A stretch of DNA of 64,000 nucleotides from Alteromonas lipotrueiana (GCF_019249245.1 NZ_JAESDK010000019.1:34739-98738), one strand, 5' to 3'; positions 16,950-28,083 are shown, counted from the first letter of the stretch. The notes: generated by a model not told the origin, from the letters alone. A program made the numbers and translations.

Positions 16950-19571
16950 TTAGCCAGTATTGCGCATACCAATGGCGATACCGGTAATGGTAACCATCAT
17001 CGCCAGCTCTAACTCACTGTTTTTAGCATCATCCCCTGCTTTTCGAACACGATCAAGCAGCTCAATTTGCAAATAATGCAAGGGTTGCAGATACGCGGCG
17101 CGAATGTTCATCGACTCTTTACCTTGCGGATCCTTGTGCATAATCTCGGGTTGGCCAGTCAGTTTAAGTAGTGATTCAATACTGTCCTGAAGCTCTGAGC
17201 GAAGCGCTTTTCCAAAGTGCTTCAGCTCTTTAGGTACAAGCCGCTCATCGTAAGCTTCGCTAATTCGTGGATCGGCTTTGTGAAACACCATGTCCAGCAT
17301 AGACAGACGAGACCGGTAGAACGGCCAGTCAGCAAACATTTCGGCCACAATCTTTTCATCTGACTCGGCTTTTACTTCATCTATTGCCCGCATCACCCCT
17401 AACCAGGAAGGCAGAACCAACCGGGTTTGTGCCCAGGCAAAAATCCAGGGAATTGCGCGCAGGCTTTCAATACCGCCTTGTGGCTTGCGCTTTGACGGAC
17501 GGCTACCTAACGGCAACTTACCTAATTCCTGTTCTGGCGTAGCAACTCTGAAGTAAGGAACAAAGTCTTTGTCGTGACGGACGGTGTGACGATAATTGTC
17601 TCGGCCTTTTGCCGCCATTTTGCCGATTAGCTCACGCCACTCGGGTTTAGGTTTCGGTGGCGGAAACAACATCGCCTCAATAATCGCGCTGGCGTAAATG
17701 CCCAGGCTGCGTTTGGCAAGTTTTGGCATGCCAAACTTGTACCGAATGGTTTCGCCTTGCTCTGTTACCCTGAAGCCGCCTTCTAAAGAACCTGGAGGCT
17801 GCGAGTAAATAGCGGCGTGAGCAGGTAAACCGCCACGGCCGATTGTGCCGCCACGACCATGGAACAACGTAAGAGTGACGTCGTGCTCCTGGGCGACTTT
17901 GACTAATGCTTCCTGCGATTCATATTGAGCCCAGCCTGCCGCCAGAGCGCCAGCATCTTTTGCCGAGTCAGAATAGCCAATCATGACGAACTGCTGGCCT
18001 TTTACATAACCGCGATACCAGTCGATAGATAGCAGGTTACGCATCACATCTGGCGAGTTGTTTAAATCGTCTAATGTTTCAAACAGCGGCGCTACCGGCA
18101 TAGGCCAGTCAACTCCAGACTCTTGTAACAACAATTGCACTGCCATCACATCAGAGGGTTGGCTTGCCATAGAGATAATATAGATGCCAAAACCTGTACG
18201 GTCATGCTGCGAAATAACTTTGCAGGTATTTAATACCTCTTTTACCTCATCTGAAGCATCCCAATGGGTTGGAAACAAAGGACGTTTAGATGACAATTCG
18301 CGCAACAAAAAGGCTTGTTTATCAGCTTCGTTCCACTGTGAGTAATCGCCCAGGCCCAGATAACGGGTAACTTCGCCCAGCGCATCAGCATGACGTTCTG
18401 AGTCCTGACGTATATCCAGGCGTAATAAATGCACACCAAAACTGCGTACCCGGCGAATAGTATCTAACAACTGACCATCGGCAGTAACTTTCATTCCGCA
18501 CTGGCATAGCGACTCGTAACAAAGCAACAGCGGTTTTAACAATTCATCATTGTTTGTAACCCAATCTCGCTTATCGACACTATTGCCACTTAGTAAGTCG
18601 TTGATTCCATCGCGAGTGGTTTGCAGGCGACGCACTAATGGGCGCAACAGCGCTCGGTATGGTTCGTTAGCATCGCCTACGCGCTGACGCAGCTCGTCGC
18701 TGCAATCAAACATTGAAAGCTCAACCTGCAGGCGGTCAAAGTCGCCGGCAAATAACTTAGCCGCCCGTTTGCGTGCTAAATACAGTACTTGCTCGGTAAG
18801 CTCTGCGGTTACGAAAGGGTTGCCATCCCGATCACCACCCATCCATGAACTAAATTGCACCGGGGCGCTGTCTAACGGCAGACTTACCTGATAATCCTGT
18901 TGTAACCGTTCGTCCAGCTCACGCAAAAATTGTGGAACGGCTTCCCATAACGAATTTTCGATTACCGAAAATCCCCATCGGGCTTCATCGACGGGCGTGG
19001 GGCGTTCTGAACGAATTTCTTCGGTATGCCATGCCTGACTAATCAAATCAGCGATACGGGTTTCGATACGGCGTCGTTCAGCGTCGCTTAATGTTTCCTG
19101 GTGGATAGACTGCAGGCAATCGGCAAGTTCTTTATGCTTATGGATAAGCGTGCGTCGTGTAACTTCGGTAGGGTGTGCGGTCAGAACCAAATCAATATTG
19201 AGTTTGGCTACCGCTTTTTCTACATTTTCAGTACTCAGCTGTGCTTTGTCTAAATGATTGAAAAGCGTATCAATAGAGGCATCAACATTCATCGCGCTGT
19301 TGTATTCCTGCTCGGCAATATTGCCTAAGTTCAGGAACTGCGCAAAAGCCCGACCTACAGTGAGAAGGTCTGAATCTGATAAGGTTTTGAAAGTTTGTTT
19401 CAGATTTTCACTACAATCTGTGTCGCCCTGATATGAACCACGGCCATCCAAACGTATCTGTTCTATTCGTTCAAGCCATTCGTCGCCTAACTGCGCTTTG
19501 ATGGTTTCACCCAGGACCGTTCCCAGGTATCTGACGGTATCTTTTAGTTCCGAATCATAGTTTGATTGCAT
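16950..19571 (-). CDS. ppc: phosphoenolpyruvate carboxylase
   Basis: Fixes bicarbonate onto phosphoenolpyruvate to make oxaloacetate, refilling the citric acid cycle. The start is ATG 19571 (MQSNYDSELKDTVRYLG), with AGGAGG five bases upstream; the longer frame from 19595 lacks this. At 873 residues it has the normal length. Visible signatures are the catalytic His region LTAHPTEVTRRT, GGDRDGNPFVT, the glycine loop FHGRGGTIGRGG and the conserved C-terminal TGIAIGMRNTG. It is transcribed alone, divergent from the FKBP gene. Confidence 0.97.
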   Translation of the reverse strand: MQSNYDSELKDTVRYLGTVLGETIKAQLGDEWLERIEQIRLDGRGSYQGDTDCSENLKQTFKTLSDSDLLTVGRAFAQFLNLGNIAEQEYNSAMNVDASIDTLFNHLDKAQLSTENVEKAVAKLNIDLVLTAHPTEVTRRTLIHKHKELADCLQSIHQETLSDAERRRIETRIADLISQAWHTEEIRSERPTPVDEARWGFSVIENSLWEAVPQFLRELDERLQQDYQVSLPLDSAPVQFSSWMGGDRDGNPFVTAELTEQVLYLARKRAAKLFAGDFDRLQVELSMFDCSDELRQRVGDANEPYRALLRPLVRRLQTTRDGINDLLSGNSVDKRDWVTNNDELLKPLLLCYESLCQCGMKVTADGQLLDTIRRVRSFGVHLLRLDIRQDSERHADALGEVTRYLGLGDYSQWNEADKQAFLLRELSSKRPLFPTHWDASDEVKEVLNTCKVISQHDRTGFGIYIISMASQPSDVMAVQLLLQESGVDWPMPVAPLFETLDDLNNSPDVMRNLLSIDWYRGYVKGQQFVMIGYSDSAKDAGALAAGWAQYESQEALVKVAQEHDVTLTLFHGRGGTIGRGGLPAHAAIYSQPPGSLEGGFRVTEQGETIRYKFGMPKLAKRSLGIYASAIIEAMLFPPPKPKPEWRELIGKMAAKGRDNYRHTVRHDKDFVPYFRVATPEQELGKLPLGSRPSKRKPQGGIESLRAIPWIFAWAQTRLVLPSWLGVMRAIDEVKAESDEKIVAEMFADWPFYRSRLSMLDMVFHKADPRISEAYDERLVPKELKHFGKALRSELQDSIESLLKLTGQPEIMHKDPQGKESMNIRAAYLQPLHYLQIELLDRVRKAGDDAKNSELELAMMVTITGIAIGMRNTG

Positions 19572-19804
19572 TGTATCCTCCTGCTTTCGTGCCATTCACC
19601 ATACTGTGTGGTGAATGTGTTGTCTAACCTCTTTGTACAATATTGCATCTCGATACGGTTGCTTTAAACACTTCAATCGGGTGCGTAGAGCAAGTAAATA
19701 CAGGGTATGTTACACTTAGCGCCGAGACAACAAATTCATCGATGTACAATACGTGAAAAGATGAATTTTTGAACAATTTTCGTAATTTAATTTCAGGAGA
19801 TACT

Positions 19805-20425
19805 GTGTCCGATAACTATTCTACAGTCGAAACTCAGGCAAGCTACGGCGTTGGTTTTCAAATGGGTGAGCAGCTTAAATCGAATCCGTTCGACGGATTA
19901 GACATTAATGCTGTGCTTGATGGGCTGAGCGATGCATTTAGCGGTGATACGGCGAAGGTAGATAACAATACCTTACGTAGTGCCTTTGGCGAGATTCATC
20001 AGCGGATGCAGGCTGCTAAGGCTGAGCAAAGTAAAGGTCAGATTGAGGAAGGCGAAAAGTTTCTCAAAGAAAATGCCGAGCGCGAAGAAGTACAGGTTAC
20101 TGAGTCTGGCTTGCAGTATGAAATTTTGGAAACTGGTGACGGCGAAGTGCCTGACGCAGAAAGTACAGTACGTGTACACTATCACGGTACATTTATCGAC
20201 GGTAAAGTATTTGACAGCTCTTATGATCGTGGCCAACCGGCTGAGTTTCCGGTAAACGGCGTTATTAAAGGCTGGACCGAAGCTTTACAAATGATGCCAA
20301 CTGGCTCTAAGTGGAAAGTGTATGTTCCGAGCGAGCTTGCATACGGTGAACAAGGTGCCGGGGGGGCTATCCCACCATTTACCACCTTGGTATTTGATGT
20401 CGAGCTGCTCGATATCTTAGCGTAA
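19805..20425 (+). CDS. fklB: FKBP-type peptidyl-prolyl isomerase, FklB-like
   Basis: Speeds cis-trans isomerisation of proline bonds. The GTG at 19805 follows AGGAGA at a 4-base gap and the protein starts MSDNYSTVETQASYGVGFQM, matching the FklB (22 kDa) family; the longer frame begins with a TTG and has no Shine-Dalgarno. The N-terminal helical dimerisation part (about 10-85) precedes the FKBP domain with VRVHYHGTFIDGKVFDSSYD, VIKGWTEAL and YGEQGAGGAIPPFTTLVF. There is no signal peptide, so it is cytoplasmic. Confidence 0.9.
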   Translation: MSDNYSTVETQASYGVGFQMGEQLKSNPFDGLDINAVLDGLSDAFSGDTAKVDNNTLRSAFGEIHQRMQAAKAEQSKGQIEEGEKFLKENAEREEVQVTESGLQYEILETGDGEVPDAESTVRVHYHGTFIDGKVFDSSYDRGQPAEFPVNGVIKGWTEALQMMPTGSKWKVYVPSELAYGEQGAGGAIPPFTTLVFDVELLDILA

Positions 20426-20437
20426 AGCAATATTTGA

Positions 20438-20465
20438 AACGGCCTGGTCAGTTCCAGGCCGTTTT
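20438..20465 (+). terminator. intrinsic terminator after fklB
   Basis: AACGGCCTGG and CCAGGCCGTT form a perfect stem around TCAGTT, followed by TTTTG. Confidence 0.88.
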
Positions 20466-20572
20466 GTAAGTAGGTATAAAAAACGTATCAGGTTTGCAAA
20501 GGAAAGTGTTCGGAGTTGTTATCTTACAAACCATGATTACAATACGGGCACAAATAGCAAAGGATACGAAAG

Positions 20573-21751
20573 ATGATTATCAAGCCAAAAGTCAGAGGGT
20601 TTATCTGCACCAATGCACATCCGGTAGGTTGTAAGACATCGGTAGCAGAGCAAATTGATTATGTTCGTCAGCAGAACGATTTAGGTGACGGTCCAAAAAA
20701 TGTTTTGGTGATTGGCAGCTCAACTGGCTATGGGCTCGCCTCGCGCATAACCGCAGCGTTTGGCTATGGGGCAAAAACTTTAGGCGTTTGTTTCGAAAAA
20801 GCGCCGACCGAACGTAAAACCGGTACCGCCGGCTGGTATAATACGGCCGCTTTTCACGAATTTGCTGCTGAACAAGACCTTTACGCAGAAACCCTTAATG
20901 GCGATGCATTTTCTCACGAGCTAAAAAACCAGGCTATCGAGAAAATAAAACAACAGATGGGTAAAGTTGATCTGGTTATTTACAGCCTGGCGTCGCCGCG
21001 TCGTACTGAGCCAAATAGTGGCGTAACATATAAATCGACATTAAAACCAGTAGGTCAGGCTTATACCACCAAAACGTATGATACCGACAAAGACAAGGTT
21101 CATGATATTACGTTAGAACCGGCCACTGATGAAGAGATTCGCGATACCATCAAGGTTATGGGTGGTGAAGACTGGGAAATGTGGCTAAGTGCGTTGGCTG
21201 AAGCTGATGTATTAGCCGAAGACGTGAAGACCACGGCATACACTTATATTGGTAAAGAGCTTACGTGGCCTATTTATGGGCAAGCCACTATAGGTAAGGC
21301 AAAAGAAGACTTAGACCGTGCCGCTGCCGCTATTATGGGTAAGCATCCACAGTTGCGTATCGATGCCCACGTTTCTTCTTTAAAAGCCTTGGTAACACAA
21401 GCCAGCTCAGCCATTCCGGTAATGCCTTTATACATTTCTCTTATTTATAAAGTGATGAAAGAAGAAGGGACGCACGAAGGCTGTATTGAACAAATCAAAG
21501 GTTTGTTTAACCAATGCTTATACGGCGATACGCCAACACTTGATGAGGCAAATCGTTACCGTATGGATGGTAAGGAAACCAACGATGCTACTCAGGCGAA
21601 AATAAAAGCATTGTGGGATGAGGTCACTCAGGAAAACTTCCATCAGCTTAGCGACTATGCCGGTTATCACCACGAATTTCTAAAGCTGTTCGGGTTTGAT
21701 ATTAAAGGCGTTGATTACGAGGCTGATGTTGACCCTCAGGCCAGTTGGTAA
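20573..21751 (+). CDS. fabV: enoyl-ACP / trans-2-enoyl-CoA reductase FabV
   Basis: NADH-dependent enoyl reductase that completes each round of fatty-acid elongation; FabV types are insensitive to triclosan. The protein has 392 residues and starts MIIKPKVRGFICTNAHPVGC, the classic FabV start. The NADH loop is VIGSSTGYGLASR, and the catalytic pair is the Tyr and Lys of IYGQATIGKAK, spaced Y-x8-K, the diagnostic FabV spacing as opposed to Y-x6-K in FabI. It forms a single-gene unit with its own terminator. Whether a FabI is also present cannot be told from this window. Confidence 0.96.
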   Translation: MIIKPKVRGFICTNAHPVGCKTSVAEQIDYVRQQNDLGDGPKNVLVIGSSTGYGLASRITAAFGYGAKTLGVCFEKAPTERKTGTAGWYNTAAFHEFAAEQDLYAETLNGDAFSHELKNQAIEKIKQQMGKVDLVIYSLASPRRTEPNSGVTYKSTLKPVGQAYTTKTYDTDKDKVHDITLEPATDEEIRDTIKVMGGEDWEMWLSALAEADVLAEDVKTTAYTYIGKELTWPIYGQATIGKAKEDLDRAAAAIMGKHPQLRIDAHVSSLKALVTQASSAIPVMPLYISLIYKVMKEEGTHEGCIEQIKGLFNQCLYGDTPTLDEANRYRMDGKETNDATQAKIKALWDEVTQENFHQLSDYAGYHHEFLKLFGFDIKGVDYEADVDPQASW

Positions 21752-21765
21752 CCACTAAGAAGATT

Positions 21766-21796
21766 AAAAAGCCGTCATACTTGATGGCTTTTTTTT
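21766..21796 (+). terminator. intrinsic terminator after fabV
   Basis: AAAAAGCCGTCA pairs with TGATGGCTTTTT around TACT with one G-T pair and is followed by T residues. Confidence 0.85.
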
Positions 21797-22192
21797 GATT
21801 TTGTCAGCGTTGTTGTATAATCGTTAAACGAGATATTTTATAATACTGCCAACAATTTTTTGGTTTACCTATTATTTGCATAGCGAAAAGCTGGCAGATA
21901 ATGTTAAAATCCCAGAAATTAGGCGGGGGTTTTTCTACTCACGCGTCACGATTTTGGTCTTTAGAAGCAAAAAACAATTAAAGCTTCGTAAACTCGGCCA
22001 ACGTCGGATCTACAGGAATAAATATCCAAAGCATACGGTTTTTTAGCGGGCGTAACTACGTTTGCCGCCGAAGCTTGCAAAGTGCTATTTGCTCGCCATG
22101 TGCTAACAGTTTGTTATTTAGAGTTTTTTTGCATTGCAGGTTGATATCCAGCTATGCAAAAGAGTTTTTCTATTAGAGTAGTGCGATTACAT
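21797..22192 (+). promoter_or_regulatory. long leader/promoter region of the nqr operon
   Basis: About 395 bases separate the fabV terminator from nqrA. A TATAAT sits in TTGTTGTATAATCG near 21815 and is the best -10 candidate; if used, the leader would be about 370 bases long. The stretch contains small repeats such as GAAGCTT and GGCGGG but no riboswitch class that I can recognise and no convincing open frame. Confidence 0.4.
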
Positions 22193-23533
22193 ATGATTAA
22201 AATCAAGAAAGGTCTCGACCTCCCGATAAAGGGGGCGCCAGAGCAGCAAATTTCTAAAGGAAAAGCTGTGACGCGCGTTGCCGTTCTGGGGGAAGAATAT
22301 GTGGGTATGCGTCCTACCATGCACGTTCAGGTTGGCGATAAAGTGAAAAAAGGCCAGATTCTTTTTGAAGACAAAAAGAATTCTGGTGTTAAGTTCACGG
22401 CGCCAGCTGCTGGCGAGGTGGTTGAGGTTAACCGTGGCGCCAAACGTGTGCTTCAGTCTGTAGTAGTGAAAATTGAAGGTAATGAAAGTGTTGCCTTTGA
22501 AAAAATTGCTGCCGACCAGATTGCTAACGCATCGAAAGAAAGTCTGGCCCAAACATTGGTAGATTCGGGAATGTGGACGGCATTTCGTACCCGCCCATTT
22601 AGTAAAGCCCCCGCGTTGGGGTCAACGCCACATTCTATCTTTGTTACCGCCATAGACACCAACCCACTAGCCGCTGATCCTGCGGTCATTATCAAAGAGC
22701 GTGAAAACGACTTTGCCAATGGTTTGCATGCTTTAACCGTACTTAGTGAAACCAAAGTGTTTGTGTGTAAAGCACCGGGTGCAAATGTGGCTACGGGCAA
22801 TGCAAAGGTTGAGGTTGCTGAATTTGGTGGTCCTCATCCTGCAGGCTTGCCGGGCACCCATATTCATCACCTCGATGCAGTAGGGAACAGCAAAACCGTA
22901 TGGCACCTGAATTATCAGGATGTTATGGCTATTGGTTCGTTACTGACCACCGGTGAGCTGGATAACCGTCGGGTCGTGGCACTTTGCGGCCCGGTGGCAA
23001 CAAAGCCACGTTTGGTAAGTACGCTGATGGGCGCGGATATTGAAGAGCTGACCGCGGGCGAAGTTGAAAAAGGCGAGGTGCGGGTTATCTCTGGCTCGGT
23101 ACTTAACGGTATCACTGCTCAGGGCGTGCACGGCTTTTTAGGACGTTTTCATACTCAGATTTCAATGATCAAAGAAGGCCGTGAGAAAAAATTCCTTGGC
23201 TGGATCACCCCTGGCTCAGACAAACATTCTGTTACCCGTGCTTATTTGGGCCACCTGAATAGCAAACAAAAATACGACATGACAACCACCACCAATGGTT
23301 CGGACCGTTCAATGGTTCCTATTGGCAACTATGAACGTGTTATGCCTCTGGATATCATCCCTACGCTGTTGCTTAGAGATCTTATTTCTGGCGATACAGA
23401 AGGTTCTCAGCAGTTGGGTTGTTTGGAGTTGGACGAAGAAGATTTGGCCTTGTGTACTTATGTATGCCCGGGTAAATACAACTACGGTCCAATCCTGCGT
23501 GACGTATTAACCACGATTGAGAAAGAGGGTTAA
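22193..23533 (+). CDS. nqrA: Na+-translocating NADH:quinone reductase subunit A
   Basis: Peripheral cytoplasmic subunit of the six-subunit NQR complex, which passes electrons from NADH to ubiquinone and pumps sodium out; NqrA contributes to quinone binding. The start is ATG 22193 ([18 protein letters not shown]), the standard NqrA start, although an in-frame ATG lies 39 bases upstream. The protein has 446 residues. Conserved stretches include [20 protein letters not shown] barrel-sandwich sequence ([14 protein letters not shown]) and [13 protein letters not shown]. It opens the operon nqrABCDEF-apbE-nqrM. Confidence 0.97.
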   Translation: MIKIKKGLDLPIKGAPEQQISKGKAVTRVAVLGEEYVGMRPTMHVQVGDKVKKGQILFEDKKNSGVKFTAPAAGEVVEVNRGAKRVLQSVVVKIEGNESVAFEKIAADQIANASKESLAQTLVDSGMWTAFRTRPFSKAPALGSTPHSIFVTAIDTNPLAADPAVIIKERENDFANGLHALTVLSETKVFVCKAPGANVATGNAKVEVAEFGGPHPAGLPGTHIHHLDAVGNSKTVWHLNYQDVMAIGSLLTTGELDNRRVVALCGPVATKPRLVSTLMGADIEELTAGEVEKGEVRVISGSVLNGITAQGVHGFLGRFHTQISMIKEGREKKFLGWITPGSDKHSVTRAYLGHLNSKQKYDMTTTTNGSDRSMVPIGNYERVMPLDIIPTLLLRDLISGDTEGSQQLGCLELDEEDLALCTYVCPGKYNYGPILRDVLTTIEKEG

Positions 23534-23536
23534 GAC

Positions 23537-24742
23537 ATGGGTTTAAAAGCGTATCTGGAAAAGATCGAACCTAATTTTGAGCCGGGTGGCAAACATGAAA
23601 AATGGTATGCACTGTATGAAGCAGCGGCAACTATTTTTTATACACCAGGTAAAGTAAATAAAGCGACCACCCACGTACGTGATGCAATTGATTTAAAACG
23701 CATCATGATTTTAGTGTGGATGGCAACCTTTCCGGCCATGTTCTACGGTATGTACAACATTGGTGTTCAGGCCAACGAATCCATTATTGCGGGTGCGGGG
23801 ACTTTACCTGATGCCTGGCAGGCGGCCTTGTTCGCCGGTTTAGGCGGTGAACTGGGAGCAGATGCTGGCTGGGCCAGTTTAATGTTTTACGGTGCTTGTT
23901 TTTGGCTACCTATTTACGCTGTAACCTTTGCGGTCGGTGGCTTCTGGGAAGTGCTGTTTGCTTCTGTACGTAAGCACGAAGTTAACGAAGGTTTCTTTGT
24001 AACCTCGGTATTGTTCGCTTTAACCTTACCTGCCACCATTCCGTTATGGCAAGTGGCGTTGGGTATTACCTTTGGTGTGGTTATTGCCAAAGAAGTCTTC
24101 GGTGGTACAGGTCGAAACTTCCTGAATCCAGCGTTGTCAGGACGAGCGTTCTTATATTTTGCTTATCCGGCACAAATTTCTGGCGATCAGGTATGGGTAG
24201 CTGCAGATGGTTACTCAGGCGCAACCTGGTTAAGCAAAGCCGCAGCGGGCGATATGGATTACACCAACATGGAACTATGGTGGGATTCTTTCCTGGGTAA
24301 TATTGCTGGCTCTGCGGGTGAAGTATCTACCCTGGCTATTTTGCTTGGCGGATTGTTTATTATTTATATGCGTATTGCCAGCTGGCGTATTGTGGCTGGC
24401 GTAGCGCTAGGTGTAGCAGGTTTTGCCACTTTGCTAAACCTGATTGGCAGTGACACCAACGCGATGTTTGCCATGCCGGCGCACTTCCACTTTGTGATTG
24501 GCGGTTTGGCGTTTGCAATGTTCTTCATGGCCACCGACCCGGTTTCGGCAGCCTTTACAAATAAAGGTAAGTGGGCATTTGGTATCTTCATTGGTTTCAT
24601 GACGGTATTGATTCGGGTAGTTAACCCTGCGTTCCCAGAAGGGGTAATGCTGGCTATCTTGTTTACCAACTTATGGGCGCCATTGTTCGATTATTTTGTT
24701 GCACAAAGCAATATTAAGCGGAGGGTTGCTCGTGTCGGCTAA
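23537..24742 (+). CDS. nqrB: Na+-NQR subunit B
   Basis: Main membrane subunit of NQR with about ten helices; it carries covalently bound FMN and riboflavin and forms the sodium path. The FMN attachment site is Thr230 in the motif YSGAT. The gene starts three bases after nqrA, and its last 11 bases overlap the start of nqrC. Its 401 residues are near the usual length. The FMN is put on by ApbE, whose gene closes this operon. Confidence 0.97.
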   Translation: MGLKAYLEKIEPNFEPGGKHEKWYALYEAAATIFYTPGKVNKATTHVRDAIDLKRIMILVWMATFPAMFYGMYNIGVQANESIIAGAGTLPDAWQAALFAGLGGELGADAGWASLMFYGACFWLPIYAVTFAVGGFWEVLFASVRKHEVNEGFFVTSVLFALTLPATIPLWQVALGITFGVVIAKEVFGGTGRNFLNPALSGRAFLYFAYPAQISGDQVWVAADGYSGATWLSKAAAGDMDYTNMELWWDSFLGNIAGSAGEVSTLAILLGGLFIIYMRIASWRIVAGVALGVAGFATLLNLIGSDTNAMFAMPAHFHFVIGGLAFAMFFMATDPVSAAFTNKGKWAFGIFIGFMTVLIRVVNPAFPEGVMLAILFTNLWAPLFDYFVAQSNIKRRVARVG

Positions 24743-25505
24743 AAAAGATTCCTTTGGAAAAACGGTAGGTGTTGTCGTTGCGGTATGTCTGGTGTGTTCG
24801 ATTGTGGTTTCTGGTGCGGCCGTAGGCCTGCGCGAAATTCAACAAGAGAACAAAAAGCTTGATAAGCAAACCAATATTTTGACAGCGGCTGGCTTGTACG
24901 AATCAGGTATGAACAGCGACCAGGTTGCCTCGGTTTACGACGAAAAAATTGAGCGACGTTTTGTCGATCTGGAGACCGGTGAGTTCACTGAAAAACCAGG
25001 CGGTGAGGGTGCTGAATACGACATGTATAAAGCAGCAAAACAATCTGAAATGAGCAAGACCGTTGAAGACAGCAATGTGGGTTTTCAGCGTCGTGCCAAT
25101 GTTGCCAGTGTATGGTTGGTCAAAGATGAAAGCGATACCGTTACCCGGGTCATTCTGCCGGTTCATGGTAGTGGCCTTTGGGCGCTTATGTATGGATTTC
25201 TGGCGGTAGATGCCGACGGCAAAACCATTAAAGAACTCATCTACTATGAGCAAGCCGAAACGCCAGGATTGGGTGGTGAAGTTCAAAATCCAAACTGGCA
25301 GAAGTTGTGGGATGGCAAAAAACTTTACGATAATGGCGAAGTCGCTATTGATGTAACCAAAGGTGCTGACCCAAGCGACCCATACGAAGTTGATGCACTT
25401 TCTGGTGCAACACTGACAAGCAACGGTGTCGAGAACACTATTCGCTACTGGGCCGGTGAGCAAGGCTTTGGTCCATTCCTGAAAAACCAGGCATGGCGTT
25501 CATAA
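24732..25505 (+). CDS. nqrC: Na+-NQR subunit C
   Basis: Periplasmic subunit anchored by one N-terminal helix (about residues 11-33); it bears the second covalent FMN, on Thr227 in [10 protein letters not shown]. The start is GTG 24732, inside the nqrB end, with GGAGGG upstream, giving [18 protein letters not shown] and 257 residues. The longer frame from 24696 would read through nqrB's last helix and is not used. Confidence 0.96.
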   Translation: MSAKKDSFGKTVGVVVAVCLVCSIVVSGAAVGLREIQQENKKLDKQTNILTAAGLYESGMNSDQVASVYDEKIERRFVDLETGEFTEKPGGEGAEYDMYKAAKQSEMSKTVEDSNVGFQRRANVASVWLVKDESDTVTRVILPVHGSGLWALMYGFLAVDADGKTIKELIYYEQAETPGLGGEVQNPNWQKLWDGKKLYDNGEVAIDVTKGADPSDPYEVDALSGATLTSNGVENTIRYWAGEQGFGPFLKNQAWRS

Positions 25506-25516
25506 GGGGTATTATC

Positions 25517-26149
25517 GTGGCAGATACTAAAGAAATGAAACAGGTCCTGTTTGGACCAATTATGGACAATAACCCAATTGCATTGCAGGTATTGGGTATA
25601 TGTTCAGCGTTAGCAATTACAACAAAGTTAGAAACCGCCTTGGTAATGTCGTTAGCACTTACCACCGTTGTTGCGTTTTCAAACTTATTTATCTCGCTGA
25701 TTCGGAATCAAATTCCTTCCAGCGTGCGAATCATTATTCAAATGACCATTATTGCCTCTTTGGTAATTGTGGTAGACCAGATTCTGCGCGCGTACACCTA
25801 TGAGGTGTCTAAGCAGCTGTCGGTGTTCGTGGGACTTATTATTACCAACTGTATTGTAATGGGTCGTGCTGAAGCCTATGCGATGAAAAGCCCGCCGTTA
25901 CTAAGCTTTTTAGACGGGATTGGTAATGGTCTGGGTTACTCATTTATTCTGATTGTCATTGGTACTATTAAAGAACTATTTGGCTTTGGTACAATCCTTG
26001 GTTTCGAAATTCTGCCAGTGGTTCAAAACGGCGGTTGGTATCAGGGTAATGGTTTATTGATTCTGCCATTTAGCTCGTTTTTCCTAATTGGTGGTATGGT
26101 CTGGTTTATCCGTACGATTCGCCCAGAGCAAGTAGAGCCTAAGGAGTAA
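25517..26149 (+). CDS. nqrD: Na+-NQR subunit D
   Basis: Integral membrane subunit with six helices. With NqrE it holds an iron centre in the middle of the membrane: the ligand cysteines Cys29 (GICSAL) and Cys112 ([10 protein letters not shown]) are both present at the positions known in Vibrio cholerae. The GTG at 25517 ([20 protein letters not shown]) is taken as the start, 11 bases after nqrC; the longer frame would overlap nqrC. The protein has 210 residues. Confidence 0.96.
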   Translation: MADTKEMKQVLFGPIMDNNPIALQVLGICSALAITTKLETALVMSLALTTVVAFSNLFISLIRNQIPSSVRIIIQMTIIASLVIVVDQILRAYTYEVSKQLSVFVGLIITNCIVMGRAEAYAMKSPPLLSFLDGIGNGLGYSFILIVIGTIKELFGFGTILGFEILPVVQNGGWYQGNGLLILPFSSFFLIGGMVWFIRTIRPEQVEPKE

Positions 26150-26152
26150 GAC

Positions 26153-26761
26153 GTGGAACATTATATTTCGCTATTTGTTCGCTCTATATTTATTGAGAAC
26201 ATGGCGCTGTCGTTATTTTTAGGTATGTGTACCTTTTTGGCGGTATCGAAAAAAATCAAAACCGCGATGGGTTTGGGCGCCGCAGTAATTGTAGTACTGG
26301 GTATTTCGGTTCCGGTAAACCAGGTTATTTATGTGAATATCCTGGCGCCCGGCGCGCTGGCTTGGGCAGGCTTCCCGGAAGCCGATCTTAGCTTCCTGAA
26401 CTTTTTGACTTTTATCGGCGTAATTGCTGCATTAGTACAAATTCTAGAAATGAGTCTGGATAAGTTCTTTCCAGCGTTGTACAACGCACTGGGCATTTTC
26501 TTACCTTTGATTACCGTAAACTGTGCCATTTTTGGTGGTGTTGCGTTTGCGGTTCAACGTGAATACAACTTCACCGAAAGTGTTGTTTACGGCGTTGGCT
26601 CTGGTGTGGGCTGGGCAATTGCTATTGTGTTACTGGCAGCTGTTCGTGAAAAACTTAAATATGCTGATATGCCAAACGGTGTCCGTGGTCTGGGAGCGGT
26701 CTTTATGATTGCAGGTCTTATGGCCCTGGGCTTCCAGTCGTTCACCGGTATCGCGCTGTAA
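26153..26761 (+). CDS. nqrE: Na+-NQR subunit E
   Basis: Six-helix membrane subunit, inverted partner of NqrD. Its cysteines Cys26 (LGMCTFLA) and Cys124 (TVNCAIFGG) complete the shared iron centre. The GTG start at 26153 follows AGGAG by seven bases and lies three bases after the nqrD stop. The protein has 202 residues, a normal size. Confidence 0.96.
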   Translation: MEHYISLFVRSIFIENMALSLFLGMCTFLAVSKKIKTAMGLGAAVIVVLGISVPVNQVIYVNILAPGALAWAGFPEADLSFLNFLTFIGVIAALVQILEMSLDKFFPALYNALGIFLPLITVNCAIFGGVAFAVQREYNFTESVVYGVGSGVGWAIAIVLLAAVREKLKYADMPNGVRGLGAVFMIAGLMALGFQSFTGIAL

Positions 26762-26781
26762 CTGGCCTGAGGAGTTTATAG

Positions 26782-28011
26782 ATGAATGTAGAAATTTTTC
26801 TGGGCGTTGGCATGTTCATTGTCATCGTACTGGCGCTGGTTTTTATCATCATGTTTGCCAAGTCGAAACTTGTGCCAACGGGTGATGTAACTATTGATAT
26901 TAACAACGATCCTGACAAAGCAATCAAAACCTCTCCGGGTGGCAAGTTGCTAGGTGCGTTGGCTGAAGCGGGAATCTTTGTATCGTCAGCCTGTGGTGGC
27001 GGTGGTTCGTGTGGTCAGTGCCGGGTAGATATAAAGTCGGGCGGCGGTGAAATTTTACCTACCGAACTTGACCATATTACTAAACGTGAAGCCCGTGAAG
27101 GTTGCCGTTTGTCATGTCAGGTTGCCGTTAAACAAGACATGGAAATTGAATTACCAGAAGAAGTATTTGGTATTAAAAAGTGGGATTGTGAAGTTATTTC
27201 AAATGACAACAAAGCTACTTTTATCAAAGAACTGAAACTGAAAATTCCGAATGGCGAGAGCGTACCGTTTCAGGCCGGTGGTTATATTCAAATTGAAGCG
27301 CCACCTCATCATGTGAAATATAAAGACTTTGAAGTTCCTGAAAAATTCCGTGGTGACTGGGAACGTTTTGGCTTTTTCGATATCGAATCTAAAGTAGATG
27401 AAGAAACCATTCGTGCTTACTCGATGGCGAACTATCCGGAAGAAGAAGGTATTATTATGCTGAATGTGCGTATTGCTACGCCTCCGCCTAATAATTTAAG
27501 TATGCCGGCTGGTAAAATGTCATCGTACATCTGGAGCCTGACTAAGGGTGATAAAGCCACGATTTCAGGTCCGTTTGGTGAGTTCTTTGCCAAAGAAACT
27601 GAGAACGAGATGGTCTTTGTTGGTGGGGGCGCAGGTATGGCACCTATGCGTTCGCACATTTTTGACCAGCTTCGTCGGTTGAAAACAGATCGTAAAATTT
27701 CATTCTGGTATGGTGCTCGTTCGCTGCGTGAAATGTTCTATGTAGAAGATTTTGACGAATTGGCAGAAGAAAACGACAACTTCAGCTGGCATGTCGCGTT
27801 ATCCGATCCTCAGCCTGAAGATAACTGGGAAGGCGATACTGGCTTTATTCACCAGGTGTTGTTAGAAAATTACTTAAAAGACCATCCAGCTCCCGAAGAC
27901 TGTGAGTTTTATATGTGTGGTCCACCTATGATGAATGCGGCAGTTATCAACATGCTTAAAGATTTAGGCGTGGAAGATGAAAACATTATGCTTGATGACT
28001 TTGGTGGCTAA
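26782..28011 (+). CDS. nqrF: Na+-NQR subunit F, NADH-oxidising
   Basis: Entry point of electrons: oxidises NADH on FAD and passes them to a 2Fe-2S cluster. One N-terminal membrane helix (about 5-26), then a ferredoxin domain with ligands Cys71, Cys77, Cys80 and Cys112, then the FAD domain ([11 protein letters not shown]) and NAD domain ([21 protein letters not shown]). ATG 26782 follows AGGAG. At 409 residues it is full length. A terminator follows, and apbE and nqrM come after it. Confidence 0.97.
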   Translation: MNVEIFLGVGMFIVIVLALVFIIMFAKSKLVPTGDVTIDINNDPDKAIKTSPGGKLLGALAEAGIFVSSACGGGGSCGQCRVDIKSGGGEILPTELDHITKREAREGCRLSCQVAVKQDMEIELPEEVFGIKKWDCEVISNDNKATFIKELKLKIPNGESVPFQAGGYIQIEAPPHHVKYKDFEVPEKFRGDWERFGFFDIESKVDEETIRAYSMANYPEEEGIIMLNVRIATPPPNNLSMPAGKMSSYIWSLTKGDKATISGPFGEFFAKETENEMVFVGGGAGMAPMRSHIFDQLRRLKTDRKISFWYGARSLREMFYVEDFDELAEENDNFSWHVALSDPQPEDNWEGDTGFIHQVLLENYLKDHPAPEDCEFYMCGPPMMNAAVINMLKDLGVEDENIMLDDFGG

Positions 28012-28031
28012 CACCAAAGCATAGCAAGATG

Positions 28032-28062
28032 AAAAAAGGGGCGATTATATCGCCCCTTTTTT
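28032..28062 (+). terminator. intrinsic terminator inside the nqr locus, after nqrF
   Basis: AAAAAAGGGGCGAT and ATCGCCCCTTTTTT pair around a short AT loop and end in T residues. It separates nqrF from apbE, so apbE-nqrM would be read by partial read-through or from an own promoter in the 20-base remainder. Confidence 0.85.
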
Positions 28063-28083
28063 AATGACAAAGGAAGATCTGGT

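Noticed and set aside
21797..22192. Riboswitch in the nqr leader
   Set aside because: I looked for FMN, TPP, cobalamin and glycine-type conserved cores and saw none.
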